Origin: Telluribacter humicola
GTDB taxonomy: Bacteria; Bacteroidota; Bacteroidia; Cytophagales; Spirosomataceae
Length of the DNA: 64,000 nucleotides
Assembly (NCBI RefSeq): GCF_017355935.1
Contig: NZ_JAFIQT010000001.1
Location: forward strand, 1,922,001-1,986,000
Direction: 5' to 3'
Part shown: positions 1-8,052 of the stretch, in pieces
Position numbering within the stretch: position 1 is the first letter of the stretch
How the letters are laid out: the number at the start of each line of letters is the position of its first letter
Notes under the pieces: model-generated
What the model was told of the DNA's origin: nothing
The model's input: only the letters and a program-made list of their open reading frames with translations
Database searches by the model: none
Translations under genes and position numbers: made by a program

Positions 1-137
1 GGCCCGTATGTCTGGTAGCTACCGAGTATGCCGAAATGAAGAATATCCTGGTAGAGTACATGGAAGGTTTCTCCGCCACCGAAAAAGAAAAAATATTTGG
101 GTTGAATGCTGTCAAATTCTACAACCTGAACGATTAA
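1..137 (+). CDS. Amidohydrolase family protein, C-terminal end (partial)
   Basis: Only the last 44 codons are present, read in the frame starting at base 3 and ending at a TAA at 135-137. The ending (EKIFGLNAVKFYNL) resembles the C-terminus of TIM-barrel amidohydrolase-2 proteins, where a helix and an IFGxNAxxFY motif close the domain. The gene sits 40 bases upstream of an SDR dehydrogenase and a fucose permease. In oxidative L-fucose clusters an amidohydrolase acts as L-fuconolactonase, opening the lactone made by fucose dehydrogenase. That specific role is inferred from neighbours; the family call rests on a short tail. Confidence 0.6.
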   Translation, partial: PVCLVATEYAEMKNILVEYMEGFSATEKEKIFGLNAVKFYNLND

Positions 138-177
138 CACCACTATACAACCACTAATCTGGTAACTGCTTCACTGA

Positions 178-948
178 ATGGATCTATACTTACAAGATAA
201 ATACATCATCGTAACCGGAGGCGCGAAAGGAATTGGGGCGGCCATCGTACGAGGACTGGTGGCCGAAGGAGCACACCCCATTATTTTTGATCTGGATGAA
301 GAAGCTTCCCTTGCCCTTTCAGAGGAGCTACAAAATGTTTCCTACTTTACTTTCGACCTGACGGATATAGACTTCTGCCGGAAAGCAGTCAATACCATCA
401 TCCAGAAGTACGGCCGTATCGACGGTCTGGTAAATAACGCGGGGATCAACGATGGGGTAAGCCTGCTCCATGGTACGCCGGAGGCTTTCGATAAATCGCT
501 GCATCGGAACCTGTACCACTTCTACAACCTGACCCATTTTGTGGCTCCTGAGCTCAAAGCGACGAAGGGGGCTATTGTGAATATTGCTTCCAAAACCGCC
601 ATAACCGGTCAGGGAGGTACATCCGGCTACGTGGCGGCCAAGGGGGGCGTGCTGTCCCTCACCCGTGAGTGGGCGGTAGAGCTACTCCCATTTGGCATCA
701 GGGTCAATGCCGTCATTCCGGCGGAGGTAATGACCCCTCTATACGAAAACTGGCTGAATACGTTCCCGGACCCGTTGCAGCAGAAACAGCTGATCGAGCA
801 GCGAATTCCTCTGGGAAAACGTGTGACTACCGCTTCTGAAATTGCTGATACGGTACTATTCATGCTGTCTGAACGGTCATCCCACACGACCGGCCAGTGG
901 CTGTTTGTGGATGGAGGTTATACGCACCTTGATCGCGCTATTTCCTAA
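178..948 (+). CDS. SDR-family dehydrogenase, probably L-fucose or 2-keto-3-deoxy-L-fuconate dehydrogenase
   Basis: This 256-residue protein is a classical short-chain dehydrogenase. It has the nucleotide-binding TGGAKGIG near residues 13-20, an NNAG motif near residue 86, and an active-site Ser followed 13 residues later by YVAAK near residue 151. The C-terminal GQWLFVDGGYT is typical of the family. It should oxidise a sugar or sugar-acid hydroxyl using NAD(P)+ in the cytoplasm. Its place between an amidohydrolase end and a fucose permease suggests the oxidative fucose pathway, either the first step (L-fucose to fuconolactone) or the later 2-keto-3-deoxy-fuconate step. Sequence alone does not decide which. 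ATG start, no overlap with neighbours. Confidence 0.85.
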   Translation: MDLYLQDKYIIVTGGAKGIGAAIVRGLVAEGAHPIIFDLDEEASLALSEELQNVSYFTFDLTDIDFCRKAVNTIIQKYGRIDGLVNNAGINDGVSLLHGTPEAFDKSLHRNLYHFYNLTHFVAPELKATKGAIVNIASKTAITGQGGTSGYVAAKGGVLSLTREWAVELLPFGIRVNAVIPAEVMTPLYENWLNTFPDPLQQKQLIEQRIPLGKRVTTASEIADTVLFMLSERSSHTTGQWLFVDGGYTHLDRAIS

Positions 949-1027
949 CAATGTACAGCTGTCTGCTGAGCAGATAGCTGTGCATTCAGATACTAAACCC
1001 TTTTTTACCAATTACTATTTATAACGT

Positions 1028-2389
1028 ATGGCATCCATTCCGCCTCCTTCTGCGAAACCCTCCTCCAGGACTTCTTCTGCTTCGGGGAATAGCTATTTTC
1101 TCCCGCTGGCACTGGTGACCAGCCTTTTCTTTTTGTGGGGCCTGGCCAATTCCCTCAATGGTACCCTGATCAAGCAGTTTCAGATCGCGCTTGACCTGAA
1201 TCGTTTTCAGGCCGGTATTATCGACTTTGCCTTTTACATGGGGTACTTCTTTATGGCCTTACCGGCGGGGTACTTCATGCGGCGCTATGGCTATAAGAAA
1301 GGCATCCTGTTTGGATTGATACTTTATGCGGCCGGAGCTTTTCTGTTCTACCCGGCAGCCTCGGTACGGGTATACGGTTTCTTCCTGCTGGCCCTATTTA
1401 CCATTGCCAGCGGACTGGCATTTCTGGAAACGGCCGCTAACTTGTACGTAACGGTACTCGGTGACCCGGACAAGGCCGAATGGCGCATCAACTTCGCTCA
1501 GTCGTTCAACGGCATCAGCCTAATACTTGGGCCTATCATCGGAGCCCTTTTTATCTTCGCCAAGACCGAATACACCACCGAAAGCCTGGCCGCCATGCCG
1601 GCCGTCGAGGCGGAACAGATCCGGATTCAGGAGGCACTCTCGGTGCAGGGGCCTTATCTGTTTATAGGGGCGCTGGTCTTATTTGTAGCCCTGTTATTTA
1701 CAGTAACCCGCATGCCTGAGCCCGTAACTGAAGATGAGTACGATGCAGGTAACAATATCTCCATTATGTCCCTCTTCCGTCATCGCCACCTGACGCTGGG
1801 TATCATAGCTCAGTTCCTGAACGTAGGCGCGCAGACGGTACTGTGGGGGTACTTCGTAGATTTCAAACTGGACTTCTCACGGGAAGAGCACTGGTCACTG
1901 GCCGAAGGCTACATGAATCTGATCAACTCTATCTCGGGTACTACCGCCGAGCTGACACCAACCCAGATTGCCGGCTACCATGCCTCTTTCGCGCTGGTGC
2001 TGTTTATGCTGGGGCGATTTGTAGGTACTTCGCTGATGTCCCGCATCTCTTCCAACAAGGTATTGACCTGGTACGCAGCGGGTGCTACCATACTGATGCT
2101 GGCGGCTATGCTTACCGGAGGGCTTACCGCCGTGATCTGCCTTAGCCTGACTTACTTCTGCCACTCTATCATGTTCCCGACCATATTTGCCTTGTCTACC
2201 AAGGGGCTGGGAGCGGAGTCAAAGCTGGCGTCTTCGCTGGTAATCATGGCTATTGTGGGTGGCGCCATTATGCCCATGGCAGCGGGAGCCTTATTTAAGC
2301 TGGGACCAGCGTACGCGCTGATCGTACCCTTACTTTGCTTTGCGTTCATTGTATACTATGCCGCCAGCGGTTCACGCGTTCGCGCTTAA
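1028..2389 (+). CDS. fucP: L-fucose:H+ symporter (MFS, FucP family)
   Basis: A 453-residue inner-membrane transporter of the major facilitator superfamily with about twelve hydrophobic segments. The N-terminal stretch FFLWGLANSLNGTLIKQFQ and the following YFFMALPAGYFMRRYGYKKG match the FucP-type sugar:proton symporters, as does the F-x-E-T-A-A-N segment (FLETAANLYV) in helix 4, where the conserved Glu takes part in proton coupling. The length is usual for the family. The first 30 residues are Ser/Pro-rich and probably cytoplasmic. It lies 79 bases after the SDR gene and 12 bases before the mutarotase, so the three are likely co-transcribed. The substrate is inferred as L-fucose; a related 6-deoxysugar is possible. 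Confidence 0.9.
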   Translation: MASIPPPSAKPSSRTSSASGNSYFLPLALVTSLFFLWGLANSLNGTLIKQFQIALDLNRFQAGIIDFAFYMGYFFMALPAGYFMRRYGYKKGILFGLILYAAGAFLFYPAASVRVYGFFLLALFTIASGLAFLETAANLYVTVLGDPDKAEWRINFAQSFNGISLILGPIIGALFIFAKTEYTTESLAAMPAVEAEQIRIQEALSVQGPYLFIGALVLFVALLFTVTRMPEPVTEDEYDAGNNISIMSLFRHRHLTLGIIAQFLNVGAQTVLWGYFVDFKLDFSREEHWSLAEGYMNLINSISGTTAELTPTQIAGYHASFALVLFMLGRFVGTSLMSRISSNKVLTWYAAGATILMLAAMLTGGLTAVICLSLTYFCHSIMFPTIFALSTKGLGAESKLASSLVIMAIVGGAIMPMAAGALFKLGPAYALIVPLLCFAFIVYYAASGSRVRA

Positions 2390-2401
2390 TCTTTTACTAC
2401 T

Positions 2402-2743
2402 ATGAAGCGGTACTGCCTGGCCCTTGACCTGAAAGACGATCCTGCTATGATAGCAGAATACGAAGCCCATCATACACGTATCTGGCCCGAAATCCGGGAA
2501 AGTATTCTGGACTCGGGTATTACGCAGATGGAGATCTACCGCCTGGGCAACCGCCTGTTCATGATCATGGACACGCGGGATGAGTTCAGTTTTGCACATA
2601 AGGCGGTAATGGACGAGAATAATGAGATAGTACAGAAATGGGAGCAACTAATGTGGAAGTACCAGCAGGCACTTCCAACGGCCAGACCCGGTGAGAAATG
2701 GGTACTGATGAAAAAAATGTTTGACTTGCAGGATAGTGAATGA
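2402..2743 (+). CDS. rhaM: L-rhamnose mutarotase family protein (6-deoxysugar anomer converter)
   Basis: A 113-residue single-domain protein of the RhaM (former DUF718) family, an alpha/beta ferredoxin-like fold that interconverts alpha and beta anomers of L-rhamnose or L-fucose. It has the expected N-terminal KRYCLALDLKDD, then Tyr20 and His24 in YEAHHTRIWPEI, the region that carries the catalytic Tyr and His in this family, and a late Trp-rich EQLMWKYQQALP. It starts 12 bases after the permease stop, so it probably delivers the preferred anomer to the dehydrogenase right after uptake. FucU is a different family, so despite the fucose context the symbol follows the family. Confidence 0.87.
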   Translation: MKRYCLALDLKDDPAMIAEYEAHHTRIWPEIRESILDSGITQMEIYRLGNRLFMIMDTRDEFSFAHKAVMDENNEIVQKWEQLMWKYQQALPTARPGEKWVLMKKMFDLQDSE

Positions 2744-2769
2744 TAGTGTTAAAAACGTGAGGTTCTATC

Positions 2770-3552
2770 TTGAAAAAGTTTTGTGGAAGTGCGTTGTTGG
2801 TGACAATCTTGATGACTGTGGTGGCCTCCCAACCAAGGAAGGGCATTGAAATCAAGATCATGAGTTTTAATGTAAGGCACGGCGAAAACCGTTCGGGTAC
2901 ATCTAACCTGCAGGCTATCCTGAAAGTAATACAGGAGCAGAAGCCTCACCTAGTAGCCCTGCAGGCTATTGATAGTCTGATTGAGGAGGGTGAGGTCAAG
3001 TTTCAGGTACAACAGCTGGCCCGGCAGACGGGTATGCACTATATCTACGGAGCCGCTGACTCAACTACCGGTGGCAGCCAGGGAGTAGGCATACTGTCGA
3101 GGTGGCCGATTGACAAGTCACAGAGGATGAAGCTGCCCAATACTCCCGGAGCGGATCCAAGGGTACTGCTGTGCGGGCTGATTCGGCCTACAAAGAGCCT
3201 GACGTTCCGGTTCTGTAACGCCCGACTGGAGTACGCCTCCGTGTACGATCGGGCCCTGCAGGCTGCCTACATCAACCACATGCTGGGCGAGAGTATTCAG
3301 CCGGTAGTGCTGGCGATGGATATGGGAGCCCGGCCCAATGAGCAGCCATACTTCTCGTTCCGGAAGAAGTGGCTTGATGCCGCCCGCGGCTCGCTACTGC
3401 CCACCTGGACGGAAGGTATATCCGGTGATCGCCTGGATTATATTATGGTACTGCAGAATGCGCGGGTCAGTGTAAAAAACTATAAAGTACTCAGGCAGGA
3501 TCGGAATGCGTCTGATCACTTTCCGATCGTAGCCACTGTTGAATTTTGGTAA
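2770..3552 (+). CDS. Secreted endonuclease/exonuclease/phosphatase-fold protein
   Basis: A 260-residue protein with an N-terminal signal peptide (MKKFCGSALLVTILMTVVAS) read from a TTG start at 2770. The next ATG would remove most of the signal, so TTG is preferred. The rest follows the EEP (DNase I-like) fold: IKIMSFNVRHGE with the first Asn, a segment around HLVALQAID where the usual catalytic Glu is replaced by Ala-Ile (normally LQE), RLDYIMV near the end, and the terminal SDHFPIVATVEF with the conserved Asp-His. The QAID change and an odd MDMGARPNE in place of the usual GDFN suggest lost or altered catalysis. It follows the mutarotase and overlaps the upstream ATG of the next frame. Substrate unknown. 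Confidence 0.75.
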   Translation: MKKFCGSALLVTILMTVVASQPRKGIEIKIMSFNVRHGENRSGTSNLQAILKVIQEQKPHLVALQAIDSLIEEGEVKFQVQQLARQTGMHYIYGAADSTTGGSQGVGILSRWPIDKSQRMKLPNTPGADPRVLLCGLIRPTKSLTFRFCNARLEYASVYDRALQAAYINHMLGESIQPVVLAMDMGARPNEQPYFSFRKKWLDAARGSLLPTWTEGISGDRLDYIMVLQNARVSVKNYKVLRQDRNASDHFPIVATVEFW

Positions 3553-3580
3553 ATCTAACCCAGCTCTAGCTGAATTAGTC

Positions 3581-4315
3581 TTGAAAGTAGGTCTTTTTAT
3601 CCCTTGTTACGTGGACCAGTTCTACCCCGGAGTGGCCATAGCCACGCTGGAAATACTCGAAAGAGTAGGATGTACGGTCCAGTTTCCGCTGCAGCATACC
3701 TGCTGCGGCCAGCCCATGGCCAACTCGGGCTTCGAGCATCTCACCAACGACTGCAATAATCTTTTCATCCGCAACTTTGGTGAGTTTGACTACATCGTGT
3801 GTCCTTCGGGTAGTTGTACGTTACATATCAAGGATCACCTGCACTCCGACCAGGCTGAGCAGTCCGCCACGGCTGTACGTACTAAGGTGTATGAGCTGGT
3901 GGAGTTCCTGACGGATATAGTAAAGGTTACTGATCTGCAGGCGAACTTCCCCCACCGGGTAGGTCTGCATCAGAGCTGCCACGGGCAGCGTGGCCTGGGC
4001 CTGGCGCAGATGTCAGAGCTCAACGCTCCCGCTTTCTCCAAGCCCGAAGCCCTGCTAAGTAAGGTACAGGGGCTGGAACTGGTGGCCCTGGATCGGCTGG
4101 ACGAATGCTGTGGCTTTGGAGGTACTTTCTGCGTGAGTGAGGAGGCCGTATCGGTCAAGATGGGCAAGGATCGGGTGTCTGACCACGAGCGGCACGGGGC
4201 TGAGTATATCACAGGAGCGGATATGAGCTGCCTCATGCACCTGCAGGGTATTCTAAAGCGCAAAGGTTCACCGGTGCAGGTCAAGCACATAGCCGAGATA
4301 CTGAACCATCACTAA
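3581..4315 (+). CDS. lutA: LutA-like L-lactate oxidation Fe-S subunit (two CCG domains)
   Basis: The protein has two cysteine-rich CCG domains, seen as QHTCCGQPMANSG near residue 40 and DECCGFGGTFC near residue 180, as in LutA/YkgE. LutA works with LutB and LutC to oxidise L-lactate to pyruvate in the cytoplasm. An in-frame ATG at 3539 would overlap the previous gene by 14 bases and add residues not usual in the family. The family N-terminus (KVSLFVxCxVDxFYP) aligns with the TTG at 3581, giving 244 residues, so TTG is chosen. lutB and lutC are present further on (5054, 7394), separated by other genes. A terminator-like hairpin follows. Confidence 0.88.
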   Translation: MKVGLFIPCYVDQFYPGVAIATLEILERVGCTVQFPLQHTCCGQPMANSGFEHLTNDCNNLFIRNFGEFDYIVCPSGSCTLHIKDHLHSDQAEQSATAVRTKVYELVEFLTDIVKVTDLQANFPHRVGLHQSCHGQRGLGLAQMSELNAPAFSKPEALLSKVQGLELVALDRLDECCGFGGTFCVSEEAVSVKMGKDRVSDHERHGAEYITGADMSCLMHLQGILKRKGSPVQVKHIAEILNHH

Positions 4316-4325
4316 TAAAACAAAA

Positions 4326-4354
4326 GGTTCCGGCGCATTCGGTGCACCGGAACC
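4326..4354 (-). terminator. Rho-independent terminator for the 4402-4797 gene
   Basis: A 12-base stem with one mismatch and a 5-base loop. On the minus strand the hairpin is followed by a T-rich run (TTTTGTTTTATTA), as expected for a terminator of the minus-strand gene whose stop is at 4402. It lies just 10 bases past the lutA stop, so it may also stop transcription from the other side. Confidence 0.75.
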
Positions 4355-4401
4355 ATACAAAGTTTCAAGGAAATCAAGATCTGAGAAGAAACAGCCAGTC
4401 G

Positions 4402-4797
4402 TTAGTTTTTGGCAGTAACAATCCGACGTGTCTGTGTCATGATGTCGAATGACTGAATGTGCTTCTCTTTACCATCCGTGATTTCGAAGGTATATCTACC
4501 ATCCGAAAGCGGGGATAAATCAAAGTACTTCAGATAATTCGCCGAGGTACTGGTATAGTCAGAGTACAGTACGTTATTATCTGTGTCAACAATACGTACT
4601 GTCAGTTTATTTTCAAGAGGGTTTTTAAAAGATACCCGGAATTGCATGGGTTTCGTTTCCTGAATGTACAGACTCGATACGTAAGGAGCTGCTTCTTCAG
4701 CTTTGGTGTCGGCAGTCTGAGCGAAGGCATTGGAGCCAGCTCCGGCCGAAAGGGCGCCCAACAGGGCCGCGGTCATAAATAGGTTTTTTGTTTTCAT
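4402..4797 (-). CDS. Small secreted protein with predicted beta-sandwich (unknown function)
   Basis: A 131-residue protein with a clear signal peptide ending in NAFAQ (about residue 27). The mature part, FRVSFKNPLENKLTVRIVD then NNVLYSDY and DGRYTFEITDGKEK, looks like one small Ig-like or T9SS-associated beta-sandwich such as those in DUF3244-like proteins. It is a separate transcription unit on the minus strand, lying between lutA and lutB. It has its own promoter candidate (4885-4915) and terminator. I do not recognise a specific function. The signal peptide and strand are well supported. Confidence 0.7.
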   Translation of the reverse strand: MKTKNLFMTAALLGALSAGAGSNAFAQTADTKAEEAAPYVSSLYIQETKPMQFRVSFKNPLENKLTVRIVDTDNNVLYSDYTSTSANYLKYFDLSPLSDGRYTFEITDGKEKHIQSFDIMTQTRRIVTAKN

Positions 4798-4884
4798 AGG
4801 AGTTTTGATTTTTAATTCTGTCTAAAAAAAGTTAAATTAAACTTTGTTCAGACCCCGAGTCTCCGGTCGAAAAACTTTGTGATT

Positions 4885-4915
4885 CAAAAGTACGATAAGC
4901 TCATTTACAGCACAA
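4885..4915 (-). promoter_or_regulatory. Bacteroidetes-type promoter for the 4797 gene
   Basis: On the minus strand a TACTTTTG box (bases 4892-4885) matches the Bacteroidetes -7 consensus TAnnTTTG. A TTG at 4915-4913 lies 20 bases upstream, in the range expected for the -33 element. This would give a leader of about 80 bases before the ATG at 4797. The match is by eye. Confidence 0.55.
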
Positions 4916-5053
4916 TAGTACTTTTTTACCACTAGTATAAAGTTGTTTGTATTGTAAAGTAACAAATTAGAAAAGTACAACGATTATCGATAGGGCTATG
5001 AAAGTTGTTCTAATAGTACTATTAACTTTATGTGAAGAAATACCGAATTAACT

Positions 5054-6433
5054 ATGTACAAGGCCGAAACTGATCATGCCAGGGCTTCCGAAGCCTTCAA
5101 TAGTGATGAATCGTACGTCAACTGGCACGACGAAACGCTGTGGTTTGTGCGTCAGAAACGTGACAAAGCTGCCTTTCAAATACCGGAATGGGAAGTGCTG
5201 CGCGATACGGCTTCCCGAATCAAGCACTACGTACTCTCCCACATGCATGAGCTGCTGGTAGAGTTTGAGAAGAAGGCCTTGGCCAACGGGGTACAGGTAC
5301 ACTGGGCGGCTGACGCCAGCGAACATAACCGCATTGTAGGGGAGATCATCCAGAAGCACAAGGTAACCCGCATGGTCAAGAGTAAGTCCATGCTGACCGA
5401 AGAGTGCCACCTCAACGAGTACCTGACCGGACTGGGCATTGAGGTAGTAGATACCGACCTGGGTGAGCGCATTGTGCAGCTGCGGGAGGAGCCACCCAGC
5501 CATATTGTACTACCGGCCATCCACCTCAAGAAAAAAGACATAGGTGACCTTTTCCACAAGCACCTTGGTACCGAAGCCGGTGCAACCGACCCCCAGTACC
5601 TGACAGAGGCGGCCCGACAGCACCTGCGCGAGAAGTTTGTGACCCGCCGGGTAGCCCTGACGGGTGTCAACTTTGCTGTTGCCGAAACGGGCGGATTCAT
5701 GGTGTGTACCAACGAAGGCAACGCCGACATGGGTGCGCACCTGGCCGATGTACATATTGCCTGTATGGGATTTGAGAAGCTGATCCCGCAGGCCGAGCAC
5801 CTGGGCGTGTTCCTGCGCCTGCTGGCCCGAAGCGCCACCGGTCAGCCCATTACTACCTATAGTAGTTACTTTCAGTCACCGCGCCCGGGACAGGAGATGC
5901 ACATCGTGATCGTGGACAACGGCCGGAGTACCCAGCTGGGCCGCCCCGACTTCCGTAACTCCCTGAAGTGTATTCGCTGCGGAGCCTGTATGAATACCTG
6001 TCCGGTGTACCGCCGTAGCGGGGGGCACAGCTACCATAATGCGGTGGCCGGTCCGATCGGCTCCATACTGGCACCCAACTTGGACATGACCAAAAATGCC
6101 GACCTGCCTTTTGCCAGTACCCTGTGCGGTAGCTGCTCCAACGTGTGTCCGGTCAAGATCGACATCCACGACCAGCTCTACAAGTGGCGGCAGGTATTAG
6201 CCAAGGGAGGCTACGTACCCGCTACCAAGACTATGGGCATCAAAACCATGGCGGCGGTACTATCGCAGCCTCGTTTCTACCAGTGGTCGGGCAAGTTGGG
6301 GCGTACGGTGATGCGGGCCCTGCCCGGCGTAACCAACAATAGCCTGAACCCCTGGTATAAGCAGCGCGAAATGCCCGATCCACCGAAGGAGAGTTTCAGA
6401 GACTGGTACATACGGAACCGGGGAGGAAAGTAA
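5054..6433 (+). CDS. lutB: LutB-like L-lactate oxidation iron-sulfur protein
   Basis: A 459-residue protein of the LutB/YkgF family. The N-terminal two thirds is the LUD-type domain (HNRIVGEIIQKHKVTRMVKSK, with the conserved LTGVNFAVAETGGFMV). The C-terminal third holds two 4Fe-4S ferredoxin motifs: CIRCGACMNTCPVYRR near residue 305 and CGSCSNVCPVKIDI near residue 358. In known systems LutB with LutA and LutC transfers electrons from L-lactate. Length is normal. The ATG lies 256 bases after the divergent secreted-protein gene, with only a weak promoter match (TAACTTTA at 5023-5030). lutA and lutC are near but not contiguous. Confidence 0.92.
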   Translation: MYKAETDHARASEAFNSDESYVNWHDETLWFVRQKRDKAAFQIPEWEVLRDTASRIKHYVLSHMHELLVEFEKKALANGVQVHWAADASEHNRIVGEIIQKHKVTRMVKSKSMLTEECHLNEYLTGLGIEVVDTDLGERIVQLREEPPSHIVLPAIHLKKKDIGDLFHKHLGTEAGATDPQYLTEAARQHLREKFVTRRVALTGVNFAVAETGGFMVCTNEGNADMGAHLADVHIACMGFEKLIPQAEHLGVFLRLLARSATGQPITTYSSYFQSPRPGQEMHIVIVDNGRSTQLGRPDFRNSLKCIRCGACMNTCPVYRRSGGHSYHNAVAGPIGSILAPNLDMTKNADLPFASTLCGSCSNVCPVKIDIHDQLYKWRQVLAKGGYVPATKTMGIKTMAAVLSQPRFYQWSGKLGRTVMRALPGVTNNSLNPWYKQREMPDPPKESFRDWYIRNRGGK

Positions 6434-6514
6434 TCCTATCGATAAAACGAATAAGACATGTTTGCAACGGATAACGGGGTTGACGGGTCAGTGAGAGAAA
6501 CAAACGATATAAAC

Positions 6515-6847
6515 ATGAAACACTTTCTTTTTTTACTATTTACTATTGTATTTGCCTTTTCCTGCAAAAAGGAGAACCTGGATAACCAGATCATCATGAT
6601 GGTGAGAGACACCAAAGTGAGCTGTACCGGTGGTAATGGGCCGATGGAATGTCTGCAGGTACAAACGGGGGAGAAGGTAGGCAGCCAGACGTGGGAGTAC
6701 TTCTACTCGCCCATCGAGGGATTCAACTACGAGCCGGGCTATATTTATACCCTTAAGGTAAAAACCGAACCTGTTAAAAATCCACCGGCTGACGGATCAA
6801 GTATAAAGTATACCTTGGTAGAGGTGGTGCTGAAGGAGAAGGTTTAA
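6515..6847 (+). CDS. DUF4377-type lipoprotein
   Basis: A 110-residue lipoprotein. The chosen ATG at 6515 begins KHFLFLLFTIVFAFSC, a signal peptide with a lipobox Cys; an in-frame ATG at 6458 would put 19 polar residues before it and is unlikely. The mature part (CLQVQTGE, YFYSPIEGFNYEPGYIY, PPADGSSIKYTLVEVV) matches the pattern of DUF4377, a small domain of unknown function often fused to META domains or found in lipoproteins. It follows lutB and interrupts the lutB-lutC order. It is probably anchored to a membrane facing the periplasm. Confidence 0.75.
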   Translation: MKHFLFLLFTIVFAFSCKKENLDNQIIMMVRDTKVSCTGGNGPMECLQVQTGEKVGSQTWEYFYSPIEGFNYEPGYIYTLKVKTEPVKNPPADGSSIKYTLVEVVLKEKV

Positions 6848-6855
6848 CAACATCC

Positions 6856-6914
6856 CTTTATAAAGTACTCTCGCGAGCCGTATAATTGGTAGGTGGTACG
6901 CTTTATAAAGTACT
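6856..6914. repeat. Two copies of a 14-base repeat with a palindromic core
   Basis: The sequence CTTTATAAAGTACT occurs at 6856-6869 and again at 6901-6914. Its first ten bases (CTTTATAAAG) form a perfect palindrome. The 45-base spacing is a little over four helical turns. It sits just upstream of the 6939 gene and may be a paired operator; no regulator is known. Confidence 0.5.
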
Positions 6915-6938
6915 TATTCACCTACATACTTACATCTT

Positions 6939-7367
6939 ATGAAAAAAGCCTTACCCTTAGTTGTATTCGTACTGTTGTCGTATTGCTCAGCTCTGGCCCA
7001 GTCGGCACAGGAAAAGCAGGTGCTGGCGGCGATCGACACCTGGAAGAATGCCCTCATTGCTAAAAATGAATCCGCTCTGAAAGGAATTCTGGCCGAAGAG
7101 CTTTCGTACGGTCACTCGAGTGGATTGATGGAAACAAAAGCTGATTTTATGAATGCTGTCATGTCAGGTAAGACTGTGTATGAAACAATGGAGATGCCCG
7201 ACATGAAGGTAAACATAGTAGGTAACACCGCCATAGTACGCCATAAGATGATCGCCGATGTCATAGACGGAGGCAACCGGATGAAAACTAACCTGGGCGT
7301 ACTGCAGATATGGACCCGCAAGGGGAACGGCTGGCAGTTGCTGGCCCGGCAGGCTTTCAAGCTTTAA
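6939..7367 (+). CDS. Secreted NTF2-like (DUF4440) protein
   Basis: A 142-residue protein with a signal peptide (MKKALPLVVFVLLSYCSALA, cut near AQS) and one NTF2-like domain. The pattern VLAAIDTWKNALIAKN, then LSYGHSSGLMETKADF, and the final LGVLQIWTRKGNGWQLLARQ is typical of DUF4440/SnoaL-like proteins, which form cone-shaped dimers with varied or unknown ligands. It is probably periplasmic. It lies between lutB and lutC, 92 bases after the DUF4377 gene and 26 bases before lutC. Two copies of a palindromic repeat lie upstream. No catalytic role can be assigned. Confidence 0.8.
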   Translation: MKKALPLVVFVLLSYCSALAQSAQEKQVLAAIDTWKNALIAKNESALKGILAEELSYGHSSGLMETKADFMNAVMSGKTVYETMEMPDMKVNIVGNTAIVRHKMIADVIDGGNRMKTNLGVLQIWTRKGNGWQLLARQAFKL

Positions 7368-7393
7368 ATAAGTACTTACAGACAGAGTTACCT

Positions 7394-7984
7394 ATGAGCT
7401 CTCGTGACAACATATTGAACAAAATCAAGGCCGCACAGCCGGACCCCACCGAACTACCATCTGCCCCGCAGAACCCCATCCGGTACGATGATCCGGTTGG
7501 GAAGTTTTCGGAGATGATCAACCTGAACGGGGGAGTAGCCGAGTTGGCCAACAACTGGCAGGATATACGGGTACGGCTGGATACTACCTTTAATGAATTC
7601 AGTAACCGGGCCACCACCATACCCTTTCTGGCCGACTGGGCTGATTTTAGCCTGAATGTGGAAGACCCGCATGAGCTGGAGCTGATCAATGTGGCGGTGA
7701 TAGAAGGAGCGTTTGGTGTGGCCGAGAATGGAGCCATCTGGGTATCCGAAAAACACGTGTCGCACCGCGTACTTCCTTTTATTACGCAGTACCTGGGTAT
7801 CGTGATCCGCCGTAACGAGATCGTTAATACCATGCACGAGGCCATGGAGCGGGTCAATATATCTGAATCGGGTTGGGGCTGCTTTATCGCGGGCCCTTCC
7901 AAGACGGCCGACATTGAGCAGTCGCTGGTCATAGGAGCGCATGGAGCCCGGGGGCTGAGCGTGTACCTGCTCAACGATCATTAA
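7394..7984 (+). CDS. lutC: LutC-like LUD-domain protein of L-lactate oxidation
   Basis: A 196-residue LUD-domain protein. The ATG at 7394 gives SSRDNILNKIKAAQP, the usual LutC opening; an earlier in-frame ATG at 7310 lies inside the previous gene and is rejected. The C-terminal half has the family signature GAFGVAENGAIWVSEK and GCFIAGPSKTADIEQSLVIGAHGARGLSVYL. LutC is the third subunit of the L-lactate oxidation complex. Its gene is 3.1 kb from lutA, with lutB and two small secreted-protein genes between, which is looser than the compact lutABC order known elsewhere. Confidence 0.9.
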   Translation: MSSRDNILNKIKAAQPDPTELPSAPQNPIRYDDPVGKFSEMINLNGGVAELANNWQDIRVRLDTTFNEFSNRATTIPFLADWADFSLNVEDPHELELINVAVIEGAFGVAENGAIWVSEKHVSHRVLPFITQYLGIVIRRNEIVNTMHEAMERVNISESGWGCFIAGPSKTADIEQSLVIGAHGARGLSVYLLNDH

Positions 7985-8052
7985 TCGCTTCGGGAAAGGT
8001 TGGCGCTGAGACTTATCCTGTACCTGATAATTCACATACTGAGCCTGATGGT

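Noticed and set aside
7310-7393. Upstream start for lutC
   Set aside because: It lies inside the DUF4440 gene and the family N-terminus begins at 7394.
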